From: Cloacibacterium sp046296655
GTDB lineage: Bacteria > Bacteroidota > Bacteroidia > Flavobacteriales > Weeksellaceae
DNA length: 64,000 nucleotides
Reading direction: 5' to 3'
Assembly (NCBI GenBank): GCA_046296655.1
Contig: JBKBLE010000001.1
Coordinates: 62,001-126,000 of the forward strand
Shown here: positions 52,813 through 62,237 of the stretch, in pieces
Layout: every line of letters starts with the position of its first letter
Numbering within the stretch: position 1 is the first letter of the stretch
Program-made: the position numbers and the translations under genes
The notes under the pieces: generated by a model
What the model was told of the DNA's origin: nothing
Seen by the model: only the letters and a program-made list of their open reading frames with translations
Database searches by the model: none

Positions 52813-53761
52813 TAAGTTTTTGTAAGTCAATAATTTGTTGTGCTAATTCTGTTCCTATTCTTTCTTGGGCTTCTAAAGTGCTTCCACCAACATGCGGAGA
52901 AAGCGAAGGATGCATCAGAATCTGAATTTCTGGTTTTGGTTCGGTTTCGAAAACATCTAAAGCGGCTCCTGCAACTTTTTTATTTTCTATATAATCTATG
53001 AGTGTTACTTCATTGATTACACCGCCTTTTGCAGTATTTACAATGAAAACGCCATCTTTCATCATTTCAAATTCTGGCGTATCTATAATATATTCAGTAG
53101 TTTCCGAAGTATTGATGCTGATGAAATCTGCTTCTTTTAGAAACGTTTCCATATCTTGAATAGAAGTGAATTCAAAATCAATAGTTCTTCCGTCAAAAAA
53201 TTCTAAAGAAATGGTATCTGTTTTAGGTTTTCTGCTGTAGAAAATAATTTTCATTCCAAGACCTATTCCTATTTTAGCAACTTCTTTTCCGATGTTACCA
53301 AAACCCATGATTCCTAGCGTTTTGCCTGAAAGTTCTGTTGCTTTTTCGTAAGATTTTTTGAGAAACGCAAATTTAGTATCACCTTCTAAAGGCATATTTC
53401 TATTAGAATCGTGCAAAAATCTAATCAAAGTCAAAAAATGCGCAAAAACCAATTCGGCTACGGATTTAGCAAAAGCGTTGGGAGTATTAATGACGAAGAT
53501 TCCTTTTGATTTGGCGTATTCTACCTCTATATTATCCATTGATTCGCCACCTTTTCCTATGATTTTTAAACTCGGACAAGCGTCTATAAGTTCTTTAGTT
53601 ACTTGTGTAGCGTTTTTTACCAATAAAACTTCTACTTGATTTTCATTGATAAAAGGAATGAGGTGTTCCTGAGAAACTCTGTTGTCAAGAAGATTTAATC
53701 CAGCTTCTTTCAAAACTTTTTCTCCAGAATTTGAAATACCGTCGTTTGCTAAAATTTTCAT
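52808..53761 (-). CDS. serA: D-3-phosphoglycerate dehydrogenase, short form
   Basis: First step of serine synthesis: 3-phosphoglycerate to phosphohydroxypyruvate. 317 residues, the form without the C-terminal ACT regulatory domain, so no direct serine feedback is expected. GIMGFGNIGKEVA is the NAD loop; NTAKGGVINE, DVFETEP and SPHVGGSTLEAQ hold the catalytic Arg/Glu/His set. It lies 15 bp downstream of serC on the same strand. A MITE-like insertion abuts its stop codon. No serB is seen in the window. Confidence 0.92.
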   Translation of the reverse strand: MKILANDGISNSGEKVLKEAGLNLLDNRVSQEHLIPFINENQVEVLLVKNATQVTKELIDACPSLKIIGKGGESMDNIEVEYAKSKGIFVINTPNAFAKSVAELVFAHFLTLIRFLHDSNRNMPLEGDTKFAFLKKSYEKATELSGKTLGIMGFGNIGKEVAKIGIGLGMKIIFYSRKPKTDTISLEFFDGRTIDFEFTSIQDMETFLKEADFISINTSETTEYIIDTPEFEMMKDGVFIVNTAKGGVINEVTLIDYIENKKVAGAALDVFETEPKPEIQILMHPSLSPHVGGSTLEAQERIGTELAQQIIDLQKLI

Positions 53762-53776
53762 ATTTTTCTTTAGATT

Positions 53777-54832
53777 TTAAATAGATTTCATAACATCTAC
53801 CAAAACCTGTACACTTTCTATTGGTAATGCATTGTAAAGACTTGCTCTGTAACCACCTAAACTTCTGTGTCCGTTTAATCCATTGATTCCAGCAGCTTTG
53901 CAAGCGTTGTCAAAAGCTTCTTTTTTAGATTCGTCTGTAATTTTGAATGAAACATTCATTAAGCTTCTATCTTCTGGAACGCAGAAACATTCGAATAATG
54001 GATTTCTGTCTATTTCATCGTAAAGAAGTTTCGCTTTAGCAATATTTCTTTCTTCTGCAGCAGCTATTCCGCCATTATTTTCTAACCATTGTAGGGTAAG
54101 AAGTGAAGCGTACACTGCAAAAACTGGTGGTGTATTAAACATAGATTCTTTCGCTATATGTTGAGCGTAATCTAAGTATGAAGGAATAACTCTTCCTGAT
54201 TTTCCTAGAATTTCTTTTTTTACCACCACTAGAGTCGTTCCAGCTGGTCCCAAATTTTTTTGAGCACTTGCATAGATTAGGTCAAATTTAGAATAGTCTA
54301 TCACTCTAGAGAAAATATCCGAACTCATGTCAGAAACCATTAACGTATTGGCTTTTGGGAAATCTTTGATTTGAGTTCCATAGATGGTATTGTTAGAAGT
54401 GCAGTGGAAATAATCGTATTCTGCACCTACTTCTTCAATTTTTGGAATGTAAGAATAATTTTCTTCCTTAGAAGAACCGATTACATCTACTGTTCCTAAT
54501 TTTTTGGCTTCTTTAATTGCATTGGCAGCCCAGTTTCCAGAATCTAAATAAGCAGCTTTACCGTTTTCTTTCATTAGGTTAAAAGGAACCATCGCAAATT
54601 GTAAACTTGCACCTCCACCTAAAAATAATACTTCATAGTCATCATTAAGATTCATCAATCTTTTTACGATGGCTCTGGCTTCGTCCATTACTGCGATAAA
54701 ATCTTTGCTACGGTGAGAAATTTCTAAGATAGAAAGTCCCATTCCGTTAAAGTCTAAAATCGCTTCTGCTGATTTTTGGAAAACTTCTTGAGGGAGAATG
54801 CAAGGTCCTGCACTGAAATTATGTTTTTTCAT
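53777..54832 (-). CDS. serC: Phosphoserine aminotransferase
   Basis: Second step of serine synthesis, also usable for pyridoxal phosphate synthesis. 351 residues from the ATG at 54832 (MKKHNFSAGPCILP); an upstream in-frame start falls in the ferredoxin terminator. FSAGP substrate loop, GGGASLQFAMVP, PLP Lys in SAQKNLGPAG, and the C-terminal NGHRSLGGYRASLYNA. serA follows 15 bp downstream, so one operon. Phosphoserine from this step could feed the candidate cysteate synthase at 29669-30715. Confidence 0.95.
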   Translation of the reverse strand: MKKHNFSAGPCILPQEVFQKSAEAILDFNGMGLSILEISHRSKDFIAVMDEARAIVKRLMNLNDDYEVLFLGGGASLQFAMVPFNLMKENGKAAYLDSGNWAANAIKEAKKLGTVDVIGSSKEENYSYIPKIEEVGAEYDYFHCTSNNTIYGTQIKDFPKANTLMVSDMSSDIFSRVIDYSKFDLIYASAQKNLGPAGTTLVVVKKEILGKSGRVIPSYLDYAQHIAKESMFNTPPVFAVYASLLTLQWLENNGGIAAAEERNIAKAKLLYDEIDRNPLFECFCVPEDRSLMNVSFKITDESKKEAFDNACKAAGINGLNGHRSLGGYRASLYNALPIESVQVLVDVMKSI

Positions 54833-54867
54833 ATTTTTATTGAGAATAATTGTAAATTTATTGAAAC

Positions 54868-54906
54868 AAAAAATCCCGCTCATGCAGAATGAAGCGGGAT
54901 TTTTTT
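54868..54906 (-). terminator. Terminator of the ferredoxin gene
   Basis: AAAAATCCCGCT and AGCGGGATTTTT arms, 12-nt loop; lies between the ferredoxin stop and the serC start. Confidence 0.85.
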
Positions 54907-54911
54907 AATTT

Positions 54912-55262
54912 TTATTCGCCGTGTAAAAATGCTTTTTTACCTAAAAGTTCTGCGTCTGTTTCTACATGGTTGTCATCTGGAACACAACAGTCTACCGGAC
55001 AAACCGCTGCGCATTGTGGTTCTTCGTGGAAACCTTTACACTCGGTACATTTATCTGGAACAATGTAGTAAACATCATCACTTATAGGTCTTTGAGGCGC
55101 ATTAGCATCTATTGTTAAACCTGATTTTAAAGTTACGGTTCCTTTTAAACTGGTTCCGTCTGAAGCTTTCCAGTCTACAGCTCCTTCATAAATCGCGTTA
55201 TTAGGGCATTCTGGTTCGCAAGCTCCACAATTAATACATTCGTCTGTTATTATAATAGCCAT
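54912..55262 (-). CDS. 2[4Fe-4S] ferredoxin
   Basis: 116-residue dicluster ferredoxin, longer than the classic 55-60. First cluster motif CINCGACEPECPNNAI near the N-terminus; second CTECKGFHEEPQCAAVCPVD with the long Cys-x2-Cys-x8-Cys-x3-Cys spacing of the Alvin type. A loop of about 40 residues lies between. Electron carrier for an unknown partner. Monocistronic and divergent from the acyl-CoA reductase-like gene. Confidence 0.93.
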   Translation of the reverse strand: MAIIITDECINCGACEPECPNNAIYEGAVDWKASDGTSLKGTVTLKSGLTIDANAPQRPISDDVYYIVPDKCTECKGFHEEPQCAAVCPVDCCVPDDNHVETDAELLGKKAFLHGE

Positions 55263-55398
55263 TGCTAGGTATTTTTTTTAAATTTGCACAAAATTAGTAA
55301 ATTTCAGTTGATTTGGAAAAGTTTTGCATGGTAAAACTTATCTTTTTTGAGGTAATTTTTAATAATATGTGCAAAAATAATAGGATTAAATAAATAAA

Positions 55399-56436
55399 AT
55401 GAAACAAGATCTCAAAATACAGGGTTTAAGTAAATTAGGACATTATCTTCATCAGTTTTTACAAAAATCAGAAGTTGATTATACTCATGATGAGCAAGAA
55501 TTAGCTGCATTGATGAGACGAAGCGAGGTAGAAAACCCTTGGTTTACTCAAGAAAACATAAGATTTTGTTTTAAAAATTGGGCAGATATTTTAACCGAAG
55601 AAAATATAAAAAATTGGCTTTCAGGATACAAAGTTTCTCAACTGTCTAAAAAAGTAGGATTGATTTTGGCGGGGAATATTCCTTTGGTAGGCTTTCATGA
55701 CGTGATGTGTGTGATTCTAAGCAATCATATTCCGTTGATTAAGCTTTCTTCTAAAGACAGACTTCTTTTGCCTTTCTTTTTGAAAAAATGGGGTGAATTT
55801 TCTGAGTGGAATTTAGAGTTTCAAATCGTAGAAAGATTGACAGAATATGATGCGGTAATTGCTACAGGAAGTAATAATACAGCGAGATATTTAGAATATT
55901 ATTTTAAAGATGCTTTGTCTATTATCAGAAAAAACAGAACTTCTGTGGCAGTAATTAAAGGAGATGAAACTGATGAAGAATTGCAATTATTGGCAGAAGA
56001 TATTTTCAGATATTTTGGCTTGGGTTGTAGAAATGTAACGAGACTACTTATGCCGAAAGATTATGAATTAAGCAGGCTTTTTGAAAACTTTTTAGGTTTT
56101 AAAGACGTGATTAATCATCACAAGTATGCTAACAACTATGATTATAACAAAGCAGTTTATCTCTTGAATCAAGAGAATTTTTGGGATAATAATTTTGTAA
56201 TGCTCAAAGAAGATAGCGCACTATTTTCGCCGCTTTCTGTGCTTAATTTCAGCAGATACGAAAGTGTAGAAGAAGTTCATGCTTTTCTCGTGGAAAATGA
56301 ATCAAATATTCAGTGTGTGGTAGCAAAACCAGAACTGGGAATAGAAAATTCTGTAAACTTCGGTGAGGCGCAAAATCCTAGTCTAAATACTTATGCAGAT
56401 AATATTGATACGATGGCTTTTTTAAGTGTTGTTTAG
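55399..56436 (+). CDS. LuxC-like acyl-CoA reductase family protein
   Basis: 345 residues of the LuxC/aldehyde-dehydrogenase superfamily. VGLILAGNIPLVGFHDVM (about 86-103) is the cofactor-side signature, LIKLSSKD follows, ATGSNNTARY lies around 155, and the candidate nucleophile Cys is in YFGLGCRNVTR near 205. By family it reduces a fatty acyl thioester to an aldehyde with NADPH. There are no lux genes; the neighbours are ferredoxin and serine genes. The real substrate is unknown; lipid modification is possible. Confidence 0.82.
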   Translation: MKQDLKIQGLSKLGHYLHQFLQKSEVDYTHDEQELAALMRRSEVENPWFTQENIRFCFKNWADILTEENIKNWLSGYKVSQLSKKVGLILAGNIPLVGFHDVMCVILSNHIPLIKLSSKDRLLLPFFLKKWGEFSEWNLEFQIVERLTEYDAVIATGSNNTARYLEYYFKDALSIIRKNRTSVAVIKGDETDEELQLLAEDIFRYFGLGCRNVTRLLMPKDYELSRLFENFLGFKDVINHHKYANNYDYNKAVYLLNQENFWDNNFVMLKEDSALFSPLSVLNFSRYESVEEVHAFLVENESNIQCVVAKPELGIENSVNFGEAQNPSLNTYADNIDTMAFLSVV

Positions 56437-56461
56437 TAAAAATAATTACAAATAATAAATT

Positions 56462-56500
56462 AAAAAATCCAGATTATTTAAAATCTGGATTTTTTTTTTT
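56462..56500. terminator. Bidirectional terminator overlapping the DUF4286 stop
   Basis: AAAAAATCCAGATT and AATCTGGATTTTTT arms. It serves both convergent genes, and its right arm codes for the last residues of the DUF4286 protein. Confidence 0.8.
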
Positions 56501-56791
56501 CAATTCTGTTTTGAAAATCATCACGTTTTCCCCGAATTTTCGAGCGATTATTTCAGAAAGGTTGTAGAGTTCCGTTTCTGTGAATTCTTGTCTTTTTTCA
56601 TCACTTTCGAAGATGAGAAGGAGATTAGTGTTCTTGCCTTCGGTAAGCATTTCGGTATTTACTTCAGAAAGAATGTATTTTTCTACGTCTATAAAGTTTT
56701 CAATTAAACTCATCAATTCATTCTCTAAATACTGTTCCCAAGTCTGCAATTGGCTTTCTACGGTGTGGAATGTTATGCTTAAAATGCTCAT
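56474..56791 (-). CDS. DUF4286-family protein
   Basis: 105 residues; starts SILSITFHTVES, then NLLLIFESDEKRQEF and ARKFGENVMIF, the pattern of the DUF4286 family of Bacteroidota, probably a ferredoxin-like alpha/beta fold. Cytoplasmic, role unknown. Its 3' end is coded within a terminator hairpin shared with the acyl-CoA reductase gene. Divergent from the DUF486 gene; TATTTTTG boxes face both ways between them. Confidence 0.75.
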   Translation of the reverse strand: MSILSITFHTVESQLQTWEQYLENELMSLIENFIDVEKYILSEVNTEMLTEGKNTNLLLIFESDEKRQEFTETELYNLSEIIARKFGENVMIFKTELKKKNPDFK

Positions 56792-56832
56792 TTTTCTTAT
56801 TTTTGGAAATTATTTTGCAAAAATACTCAAAA

Positions 56833-57204
56833 ATGACAAAAGGAATTCTTACCGTTCTACTTTTATTGATTTCTAATATTTTCATGACGTTTGCGTGGTA
56901 TGGTCATCTCAAATTCCAAGAATGGGGTTGGATGAAAAAATCTGTGCTTTGGTCGGTTATTCTCATCAGTTGGGGATTTGCCTTGTTTGAGTACATCTTT
57001 CAAGTTCCAGCCAATAGAATTGGTTTTAGAGAAAATGGAGGTCCTTTTACATTATTTCAGTTGAAAATTATACAAGAAGTAGTTGCATTGGTTGTTTTTA
57101 CCGTATTTGCAGTGTTTTTCTTTAAAAATGAATCGTTTAAATGGAATCATTTAGCGGCTTTTGTCTGTTTGGTTTCGGCGGTTTATTTTGTTTTCAAAAA
57201 ATGA
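56833..57204 (+). CDS. DMT-superfamily membrane protein (DUF486)
   Basis: 123 residues from the ATG at 56833; the in-frame upstream ATG at 56770 lies within the opposite gene. Four hydrophobic helices. SNIFMTFAWYGHLKF in helix 1 and FEYIFQVPANRIGF after helix 2 match the DUF486 family (small drug/metabolite transporter relatives). Inner membrane, substrate unknown. A TATTTTTG box at 56798-56805 lies 28 bp upstream. Confidence 0.85.
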   Translation: MTKGILTVLLLLISNIFMTFAWYGHLKFQEWGWMKKSVLWSVILISWGFALFEYIFQVPANRIGFRENGGPFTLFQLKIIQEVVALVVFTVFAVFFFKNESFKWNHLAAFVCLVSAVYFVFKK

Positions 57205-57358
57205 TAGATATTAGCTTATTTGTGGATAACAAATTGTGAATTTCCGTCAATTTTTTTCGGCATTTTTTCGTATATTCGTGCATTATTTAAAATTGAAAAA
57301 TTTAGGAATCAGCTTATTTTGTCAAAAGTCTGATTTTCAAATAATTAAAAAATAAAGT

Positions 57359-59920
57359 ATGCATAAAGAAGGAGAAAGACTAATTCCTATCAACATCGTT
57401 GATGAAATGAAATCCTCTTACATTGATTACTCAATGTCGGTAATTGTTTCCAGAGCGTTACCAGATGTAAGAGACGGCTTAAAACCTGTTCACAGAAGAG
57501 TTTTATACGGGATGTATGGTTTGGGCGTTTTTTCGAACAGAAAATATTTAAAATCTGCAAGAATTGTAGGGGATGTTTTAGGTAAATATCACCCTCATGG
57601 AGATTCTTCAGTTTATGAAGCGATGGTAAGAATGGCGCAACCATGGAGTTTGCGTTATCCGCAAGTAGATGGTCAAGGTAACTTCGGTTCTATGGACGGA
57701 GATCCACCAGCTGCAATGCGTTACACCGAAGCGAGATTAAAGAAAATTTCAGACGAAATTCTTTCTGATTTAGATAAAGAAACGGTAGATTTTCAAAATA
57801 ACTTTGATGATTCATTAACTGAGCCAAAAGTTCTTCCTACCAAAATTCCTAATCTTTTGGTAAATGGTACTTCTGGGATTGCTGTAGGTATGGCTACCAA
57901 TATGGCGCCACATAACTTATCTGAAGCTGTAGATGCTATCTGTGCCTATATTGACAATAGAGAAATTACTATTGATGAACTGATGAAGCATATTATTGCT
58001 CCAGATTTCCCAACTGGTGGTATTATTTATGGTTATGAAGGGGTAAGAGATGCTTTCCATACAGGAAGAGGAAGAATTGTGCTTCGTGCTAAAGTTAGTT
58101 TTGAGGAAATAGGTAATAGAAATGCCATCATCGTTACCGAAATTCCTTACCAAGTCAATAAAGCAGAAATGATTGCCAGAACTGCAGAATTGGTAAAAGA
58201 TGAAAAAATTCCTGGAATTTACGAAATCAGAGACGAGTCTGACAGAAACGGTCTTAGAGTAGTTTATGAATTAAAGAATGACGCGATTCCAAATGTTGTT
58301 CTTAACTTATTGTATAAATATACTGCTTTACAAACTTCTTTCTCTGTTAATAATATCGCTTTAGTTCATGGTAGACCAGAACAATTAAATCTTAAAGATA
58401 TTATTCATCATTTCGTAGATCACCGTCACGAAGTGATTGTGAGAAGAACAGAATATGAGCTGAAAAAAGCGAAAGAAAGAGCGCATATTTTAGAAGGTTT
58501 TATGAAGGTAATTGGTTCGCAAGAATCCCTTGATAAAGCCATTGCCATTATTCGTCATTCTGCAAATCCGCAAGAAGCAAAAGAAGGATTAATTGCAGAA
58601 TTTGAACTTTCAGAAATTCAAGCTCAAGCGATTCTAGATTTACGTCTTGCTCGTTTAACAGGAATGGAGCTTGACAAAATTAGAGCTGAATATGAAGAAA
58701 TTATGGCTTTAATTAAAGATTTGGAAGATATCTTGACCAATGAACCAAGAAGATACCAAATCATCAAAGACGAATTGCTAGAAATTAAAGAAAAATACGG
58801 TGACGAAAGACGTACAGAAATAGATTACTCAGGTGGAGAAATGTCTATAGAAGACTTAATTCCAGACGAAAAAGTAGTTCTTACCATTTCTCACGCTGGT
58901 TACATTAAGAGAACGCCACTTTCTGAATATAAAGTTCAAAGTAGAGGTGGGGTTGGTAACAAAGCTGCTACAACTAGAGATGCAGATTTCTTAGAATACA
59001 TTGTTTCGGCAACGAATCACCAATACATGATGTTCTTTACCGAAAAAGGAAAATGTTACTGGTTAAGAGTTTTCGAAATTCCTGAAGGTTCTAAAACAGC
59101 GAAAGGAAGAGCGGTTCAGAATTTAATTAACATAGAACCAGATGATAAAATCAGAGCGTACATTAGAACCAATGATCTAAAAGATGTAGATTATGTAAAT
59201 TCTATGTTTGTAGTAATGGTGACTAAAAATGGAATTATCAAGAAAACTCCTCTTGAACAATATTCTAGACCTAGAGTAAATGGTATTAATGCTATTGAAA
59301 TTAGAGAAGATGACCAATTATTAGAAGCTAAATTAACTACTGGAACTTCTGAAATCATGATTGCGACTAAAGGTGGTAAATGTATCAGATTCCCAGAAGA
59401 AAAAGTAAGAGCAGTTGGTAGAAGTTCTATTGGAGTGCGTGGTATAGATTTATCTGATGGAGATGAGGTAATTGGCATGATTGTGGTAAATGATATTCAT
59501 AATGAAACTGTTTTGGTCGTTTCGGAGAAAGGATATGGTAAACGTACCGCAGTAGAAGATTATAGAATTACCAATAGAGGTGGAAAAGGAGTAATCACGC
59601 TTAATATTACTGAAAAAACAGGAAATCTTATTGCGATTCAGTCAGTAACAGATGAAGATGGTTTGATGATTATAAATAAATCTGGAGTTGCCATCAGAAT
59701 GGGAATGGACGACCTAAGAGTAATGGGTAGAAATACTCAAGGAGTAAGATTGATTAACTTGAAAAATAATGACGAGATTGCTGCTGTTGCTAAAGTGATG
59801 ATGGACAAAGAAGTAGAAGAAGAAACTGAAGAGACAGTAGAAAATATCGACCAAGAAACTCAGAATCAAGCTCCTCTTGAATCTCAAGAAGATACATTAA
59901 ATAAGAACGAAGAAGAATAG
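57359..59920 (+). CDS. gyrA: DNA gyrase subunit A
   Basis: DNA-cleaving subunit of the type II topoisomerase that introduces negative supercoils. 853 residues. Catalytic Tyr122 in AMRYTEAR falls at the E. coli number. The quinolone-resistance region GDSSVYEAMVRMAQPW has Ser83 and Glu87; Glu87 is also found in Gram-positive gyrases, so no resistance change is implied. C-terminal beta-pinwheel blades with GRxxxGV boxes (RSSIGVRGI, GRNTQGVRL), then an acidic tail of about 35 residues. Monocistronic or with the TPR gene 58 bp downstream. Confidence 0.97.
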   Translation: MHKEGERLIPINIVDEMKSSYIDYSMSVIVSRALPDVRDGLKPVHRRVLYGMYGLGVFSNRKYLKSARIVGDVLGKYHPHGDSSVYEAMVRMAQPWSLRYPQVDGQGNFGSMDGDPPAAMRYTEARLKKISDEILSDLDKETVDFQNNFDDSLTEPKVLPTKIPNLLVNGTSGIAVGMATNMAPHNLSEAVDAICAYIDNREITIDELMKHIIAPDFPTGGIIYGYEGVRDAFHTGRGRIVLRAKVSFEEIGNRNAIIVTEIPYQVNKAEMIARTAELVKDEKIPGIYEIRDESDRNGLRVVYELKNDAIPNVVLNLLYKYTALQTSFSVNNIALVHGRPEQLNLKDIIHHFVDHRHEVIVRRTEYELKKAKERAHILEGFMKVIGSQESLDKAIAIIRHSANPQEAKEGLIAEFELSEIQAQAILDLRLARLTGMELDKIRAEYEEIMALIKDLEDILTNEPRRYQIIKDELLEIKEKYGDERRTEIDYSGGEMSIEDLIPDEKVVLTISHAGYIKRTPLSEYKVQSRGGVGNKAATTRDADFLEYIVSATNHQYMMFFTEKGKCYWLRVFEIPEGSKTAKGRAVQNLINIEPDDKIRAYIRTNDLKDVDYVNSMFVVMVTKNGIIKKTPLEQYSRPRVNGINAIEIREDDQLLEAKLTTGTSEIMIATKGGKCIRFPEEKVRAVGRSSIGVRGIDLSDGDEVIGMIVVNDIHNETVLVVSEKGYGKRTAVEDYRITNRGGKGVITLNITEKTGNLIAIQSVTDEDGLMIINKSGVAIRMGMDDLRVMGRNTQGVRLINLKNNDEIAAVAKVMMDKEVEEETEETVENIDQETQNQAPLESQEDTLNKNEEE

Positions 59921-59978
59921 TATTATATTGAGGACAAGCCATAAACTTATCCTTTTTTAAAAATTTAATTTTTACATT

Positions 59979-61367
59979 ATGAAAAAAATAATTTTAAGTG
60001 CAGCAGTTATTGCCTTTGGTTTTTCATTTGGACAAAAAAAAGAAATTTCAGCTGCTTTCAAAGCAATCGAAGCAAATGATACAGCTACTGCAAATGCGCA
60101 AATTAATGCTGCAGATGCAATTTTAGGTGGAAAAACTTACCTTTTAGAACCATCTGTTTTAGAGCAATATTATTATGCTAAAGGTCTTGGCCTTTTAAAC
60201 TCAGGAAAAATTTCTGAAGGAGCAGAAGTATTAGCAAATATCTCTGCACTTGGAAAATCTAAAATTTATGTAGGTAAGAACGCAGAAAAACAAAAAGTGT
60301 ATTATGTAGGAAAACAAGCTGCAGATGCATCTGGAGTGGCTAATCTTAAAGAAGAAACTTACACACCTACACTTGTAGGAAATCTTGGAGCAAAGATCAA
60401 TCCACTTTTGACTAAAGCTAATGAAGAAGCTATGGCTGCTTATAACGCAAAAAACTATGAACTAGCAGGTCAAAAATTCTTAGCAGTAAATAATTTATTA
60501 GCTGCAGCAGGTAGTGAAGATAAACTATATAAATATTATGCAGGCGTATCTTATGCTCAAGGTCAAAAAAATGTAGAAGCTGCTAAGATTTATAAAGAGT
60601 TAATTAATGAAGGTTATACTGGTGTAAAAACGGAATATAAAGCTAAAAATAAAAAAACTGGTCAAATAGAAACTCTTGATAAAAACTCTTTTGAGCTTTA
60701 TAAAAAAATGGGTGCAACTGGTGATTATACTGATTTTAAAACAGAAAACACTCCAAGTGTAGAACAAGAATTGTATGAAACGGCTGTAGCTTTAGAGATA
60801 GAAAACCAAAACTATGACTCAGCTTTAGCATTAATAGATAAAGGATTAGCTAAATTTCCAAAAAGTAGTAAATTAACAGAACAACAAGGTATTGTTTATT
60901 ATAAATCTGGTAAAATGGATCAATTCATGGCTAACTTAAAAGACCAAGTTGCCAAAAATCCTAACGATAAAGTTTCTTGGTATAATTTAGGAGTTTTAGC
61001 AAGTAAAGATCCAAGTAAATTAGCTGAAGCAGAAGGATATTTCAAAAAATCTTTAGAAATTGACCCTAACTATGTGGAAGCTTTACAAGGTATGATTTAT
61101 AATGTTTATGTAAATGGCGATGATAAAGCAATCGCAGCTATAGATGAAGCTAGAAAAGCTAAGAAAATGGATGTATTCAATAAATTAATGGCAGAAAGAA
61201 GAGCTAAATTAAGCAAGGCTATTCCTTATGCAGAGAAAATTTATTCTCTTAACCCTAAAGATCTAGAAATTGTATCTTTATTAAAAGGTTTATATCAAAC
61301 TTCACATAATGATGCTAAATTCCAAGAAATGAAAGCAGTAGAAGCTGCTCTAAAAGCTGGAAAATAA
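59979..61367 (+). CDS. Periplasmic tetratricopeptide repeat protein
   Basis: 462 residues with a signal peptide (KKIILSAAVIAFGFSFGQ). Helical hairpin repeats: AMAAYNAKNYELAGQKFLAV, YDSALALIDKGLAKFPKSSK, KVSWYNLGVLASKDPSKLAE and AEGYFKKSLEIDPNYVEALQ are TPR units. Ala/Lys-rich. TPR proteins mediate protein interactions; the partner is unknown. It commonly follows gyrA in related genomes as far as I recall. Ends at a strong bidirectional terminator. Confidence 0.88.
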   Translation: MKKIILSAAVIAFGFSFGQKKEISAAFKAIEANDTATANAQINAADAILGGKTYLLEPSVLEQYYYAKGLGLLNSGKISEGAEVLANISALGKSKIYVGKNAEKQKVYYVGKQAADASGVANLKEETYTPTLVGNLGAKINPLLTKANEEAMAAYNAKNYELAGQKFLAVNNLLAAAGSEDKLYKYYAGVSYAQGQKNVEAAKIYKELINEGYTGVKTEYKAKNKKTGQIETLDKNSFELYKKMGATGDYTDFKTENTPSVEQELYETAVALEIENQNYDSALALIDKGLAKFPKSSKLTEQQGIVYYKSGKMDQFMANLKDQVAKNPNDKVSWYNLGVLASKDPSKLAEAEGYFKKSLEIDPNYVEALQGMIYNVYVNGDDKAIAAIDEARKAKKMDVFNKLMAERRAKLSKAIPYAEKIYSLNPKDLEIVSLLKGLYQTSHNDAKFQEMKAVEAALKAGK

Positions 61368-61390
61368 TTGATATTTCAATACATAAAAAC

Positions 61391-61422
61391 AAAATCCCGA
61401 AGAAATTCGGGATTTATTTTTT
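61391..61422. terminator. Bidirectional terminator, TPR gene and DtxR gene
   Basis: AAATCCCGAA, loop GAAA, TTCGGGATTT, then ATTTTTTT. The minus-strand stop codon at 61414-61416 lies in its right arm. Confidence 0.85.
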
Positions 61423-62064
61423 TACCAATAGTTTCTCGCAAACCATTTTACTTAGAACTTCGGTTCTATCTGAAAACTCTATCTGCATAGAACCATCAAA
61501 TTTCTCTATATTTTTAATTAAAATTTCTGTACCTAAAGCTAAATTTCTCTGGTTGAGGTAATTCAAAAAATCATCTGTAGAAATAGTCACAGAAGTAAGA
61601 ATTACCATATCATTTACTTTGCACTCACTTAGTTTTTTAAGATTTTGTGTGATAATGACACCATCTTTGTCTGGAATAGGTTCACCATGAGGATCTATTT
61701 TTGGAAAATTGAGGATTTCATCCATCTTGTCAAAAAAATCTTCAGAGTGTACATGTTCTAATTGTTCTGCAATTTCGTGTACATTTTCCCAACCGAATCC
61801 CATTTTTTCAACCAAAAACATTTCTGTTAATCGGTGTTTTCTAACCACTATAGCCGCTTCTTTTCTTCCCAATTCTGTAACTTTTATTGGTTTATAATTC
61901 TCATAGATAACCCAATTTTTATCTGCAAATTTTTTCATCATGCTATTTACAGAAGGCATTTTGATTTGTAAAAATTTGCTTAATTCATTTACAGTAACCT
62001 GATTTTCAGAATCTAATAGATGAAATATGGCTTTTAAATAGTTTTCTTCGGTAAGGGAATTCAT
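61414..62064 (-). CDS. DtxR/MntR-family metal-dependent transcriptional regulator
   Basis: 216 residues from the ATG at 62064 (MNSLTEENYLKAIFHLL), the usual family start; starts at 62097 or 62124 would add unrelated residues. Winged helix (about 5-70) with TVNELSKFLQIKMPSVNSMMKKF as the recognition unit; a dimerisation/metal domain with VRKHRLTEMFLVEKMGFGW and HVHSEDFFDKMD; a C-terminal FeoA/SH3-like domain from about 145 (VNDMVILTSV). Represses metal-uptake genes when bound to Mn or Fe. A terminated leader or small RNA lies just upstream. Confidence 0.92.
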   Translation of the reverse strand: MNSLTEENYLKAIFHLLDSENQVTVNELSKFLQIKMPSVNSMMKKFADKNWVIYENYKPIKVTELGRKEAAIVVRKHRLTEMFLVEKMGFGWENVHEIAEQLEHVHSEDFFDKMDEILNFPKIDPHGEPIPDKDGVIITQNLKKLSECKVNDMVILTSVTISTDDFLNYLNQRNLALGTEILIKNIEKFDGSMQIEFSDRTEVLSKMVCEKLLVKK

Positions 62065-62109
62065 ATTGTTAGATATAATATTTTTCAAATCTAACATTTT
62101 ATTTTTACA

Positions 62110-62235
62110 TAAAAAAACCTCCAATTGCTTGGAGGTAAAAACTAATAACCATGAAAACTCAAATTAAACATGAGAATCGTTACTAATATTGCAAATAACG
62201 TGCCAAAAGAAAATGGCTCTCTTTGAAATAAGTTT
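62110..62235 (-). ncRNA. Predicted small RNA or attenuated leader upstream of the DtxR gene
   Basis: A consensus minus-strand promoter (62242-62272) should start transcription near 62235. At 62117-62136 the minus strand has ACCTCCAA, loop GCAA, TTGGAGGT and a run of T, a textbook rho-independent terminator. It ends about 45 bp before the regulator start. The product would be about 125 nt, with a small GCCA/TGGC hairpin near the 5' end and no open reading frame of note. Either a stand-alone RNA or a regulated leader of the metal regulator. No known Rfam-type family was recognised. Confidence 0.45.
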
Positions 62236-62237
62236 CT

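Noticed and set aside
55399..56436. Bioluminescence (lux) locus
   Set aside because: The LuxC-like protein stands without luxA, B, D or E; its neighbours are ferredoxin and serine genes.
57590..57640. Quinolone-resistance change at GyrA position 87 (Glu)
   Set aside because: Ser83 is intact and Glu at 87 is the normal residue in several bacterial groups, so resistance is not implied.
62150..62190. Eleven-codon leader peptide on the + strand (MKTQIKHENRY)
   Set aside because: No + strand promoter serves it, and the terminator beside it is oriented for the minus strand; too short to support.
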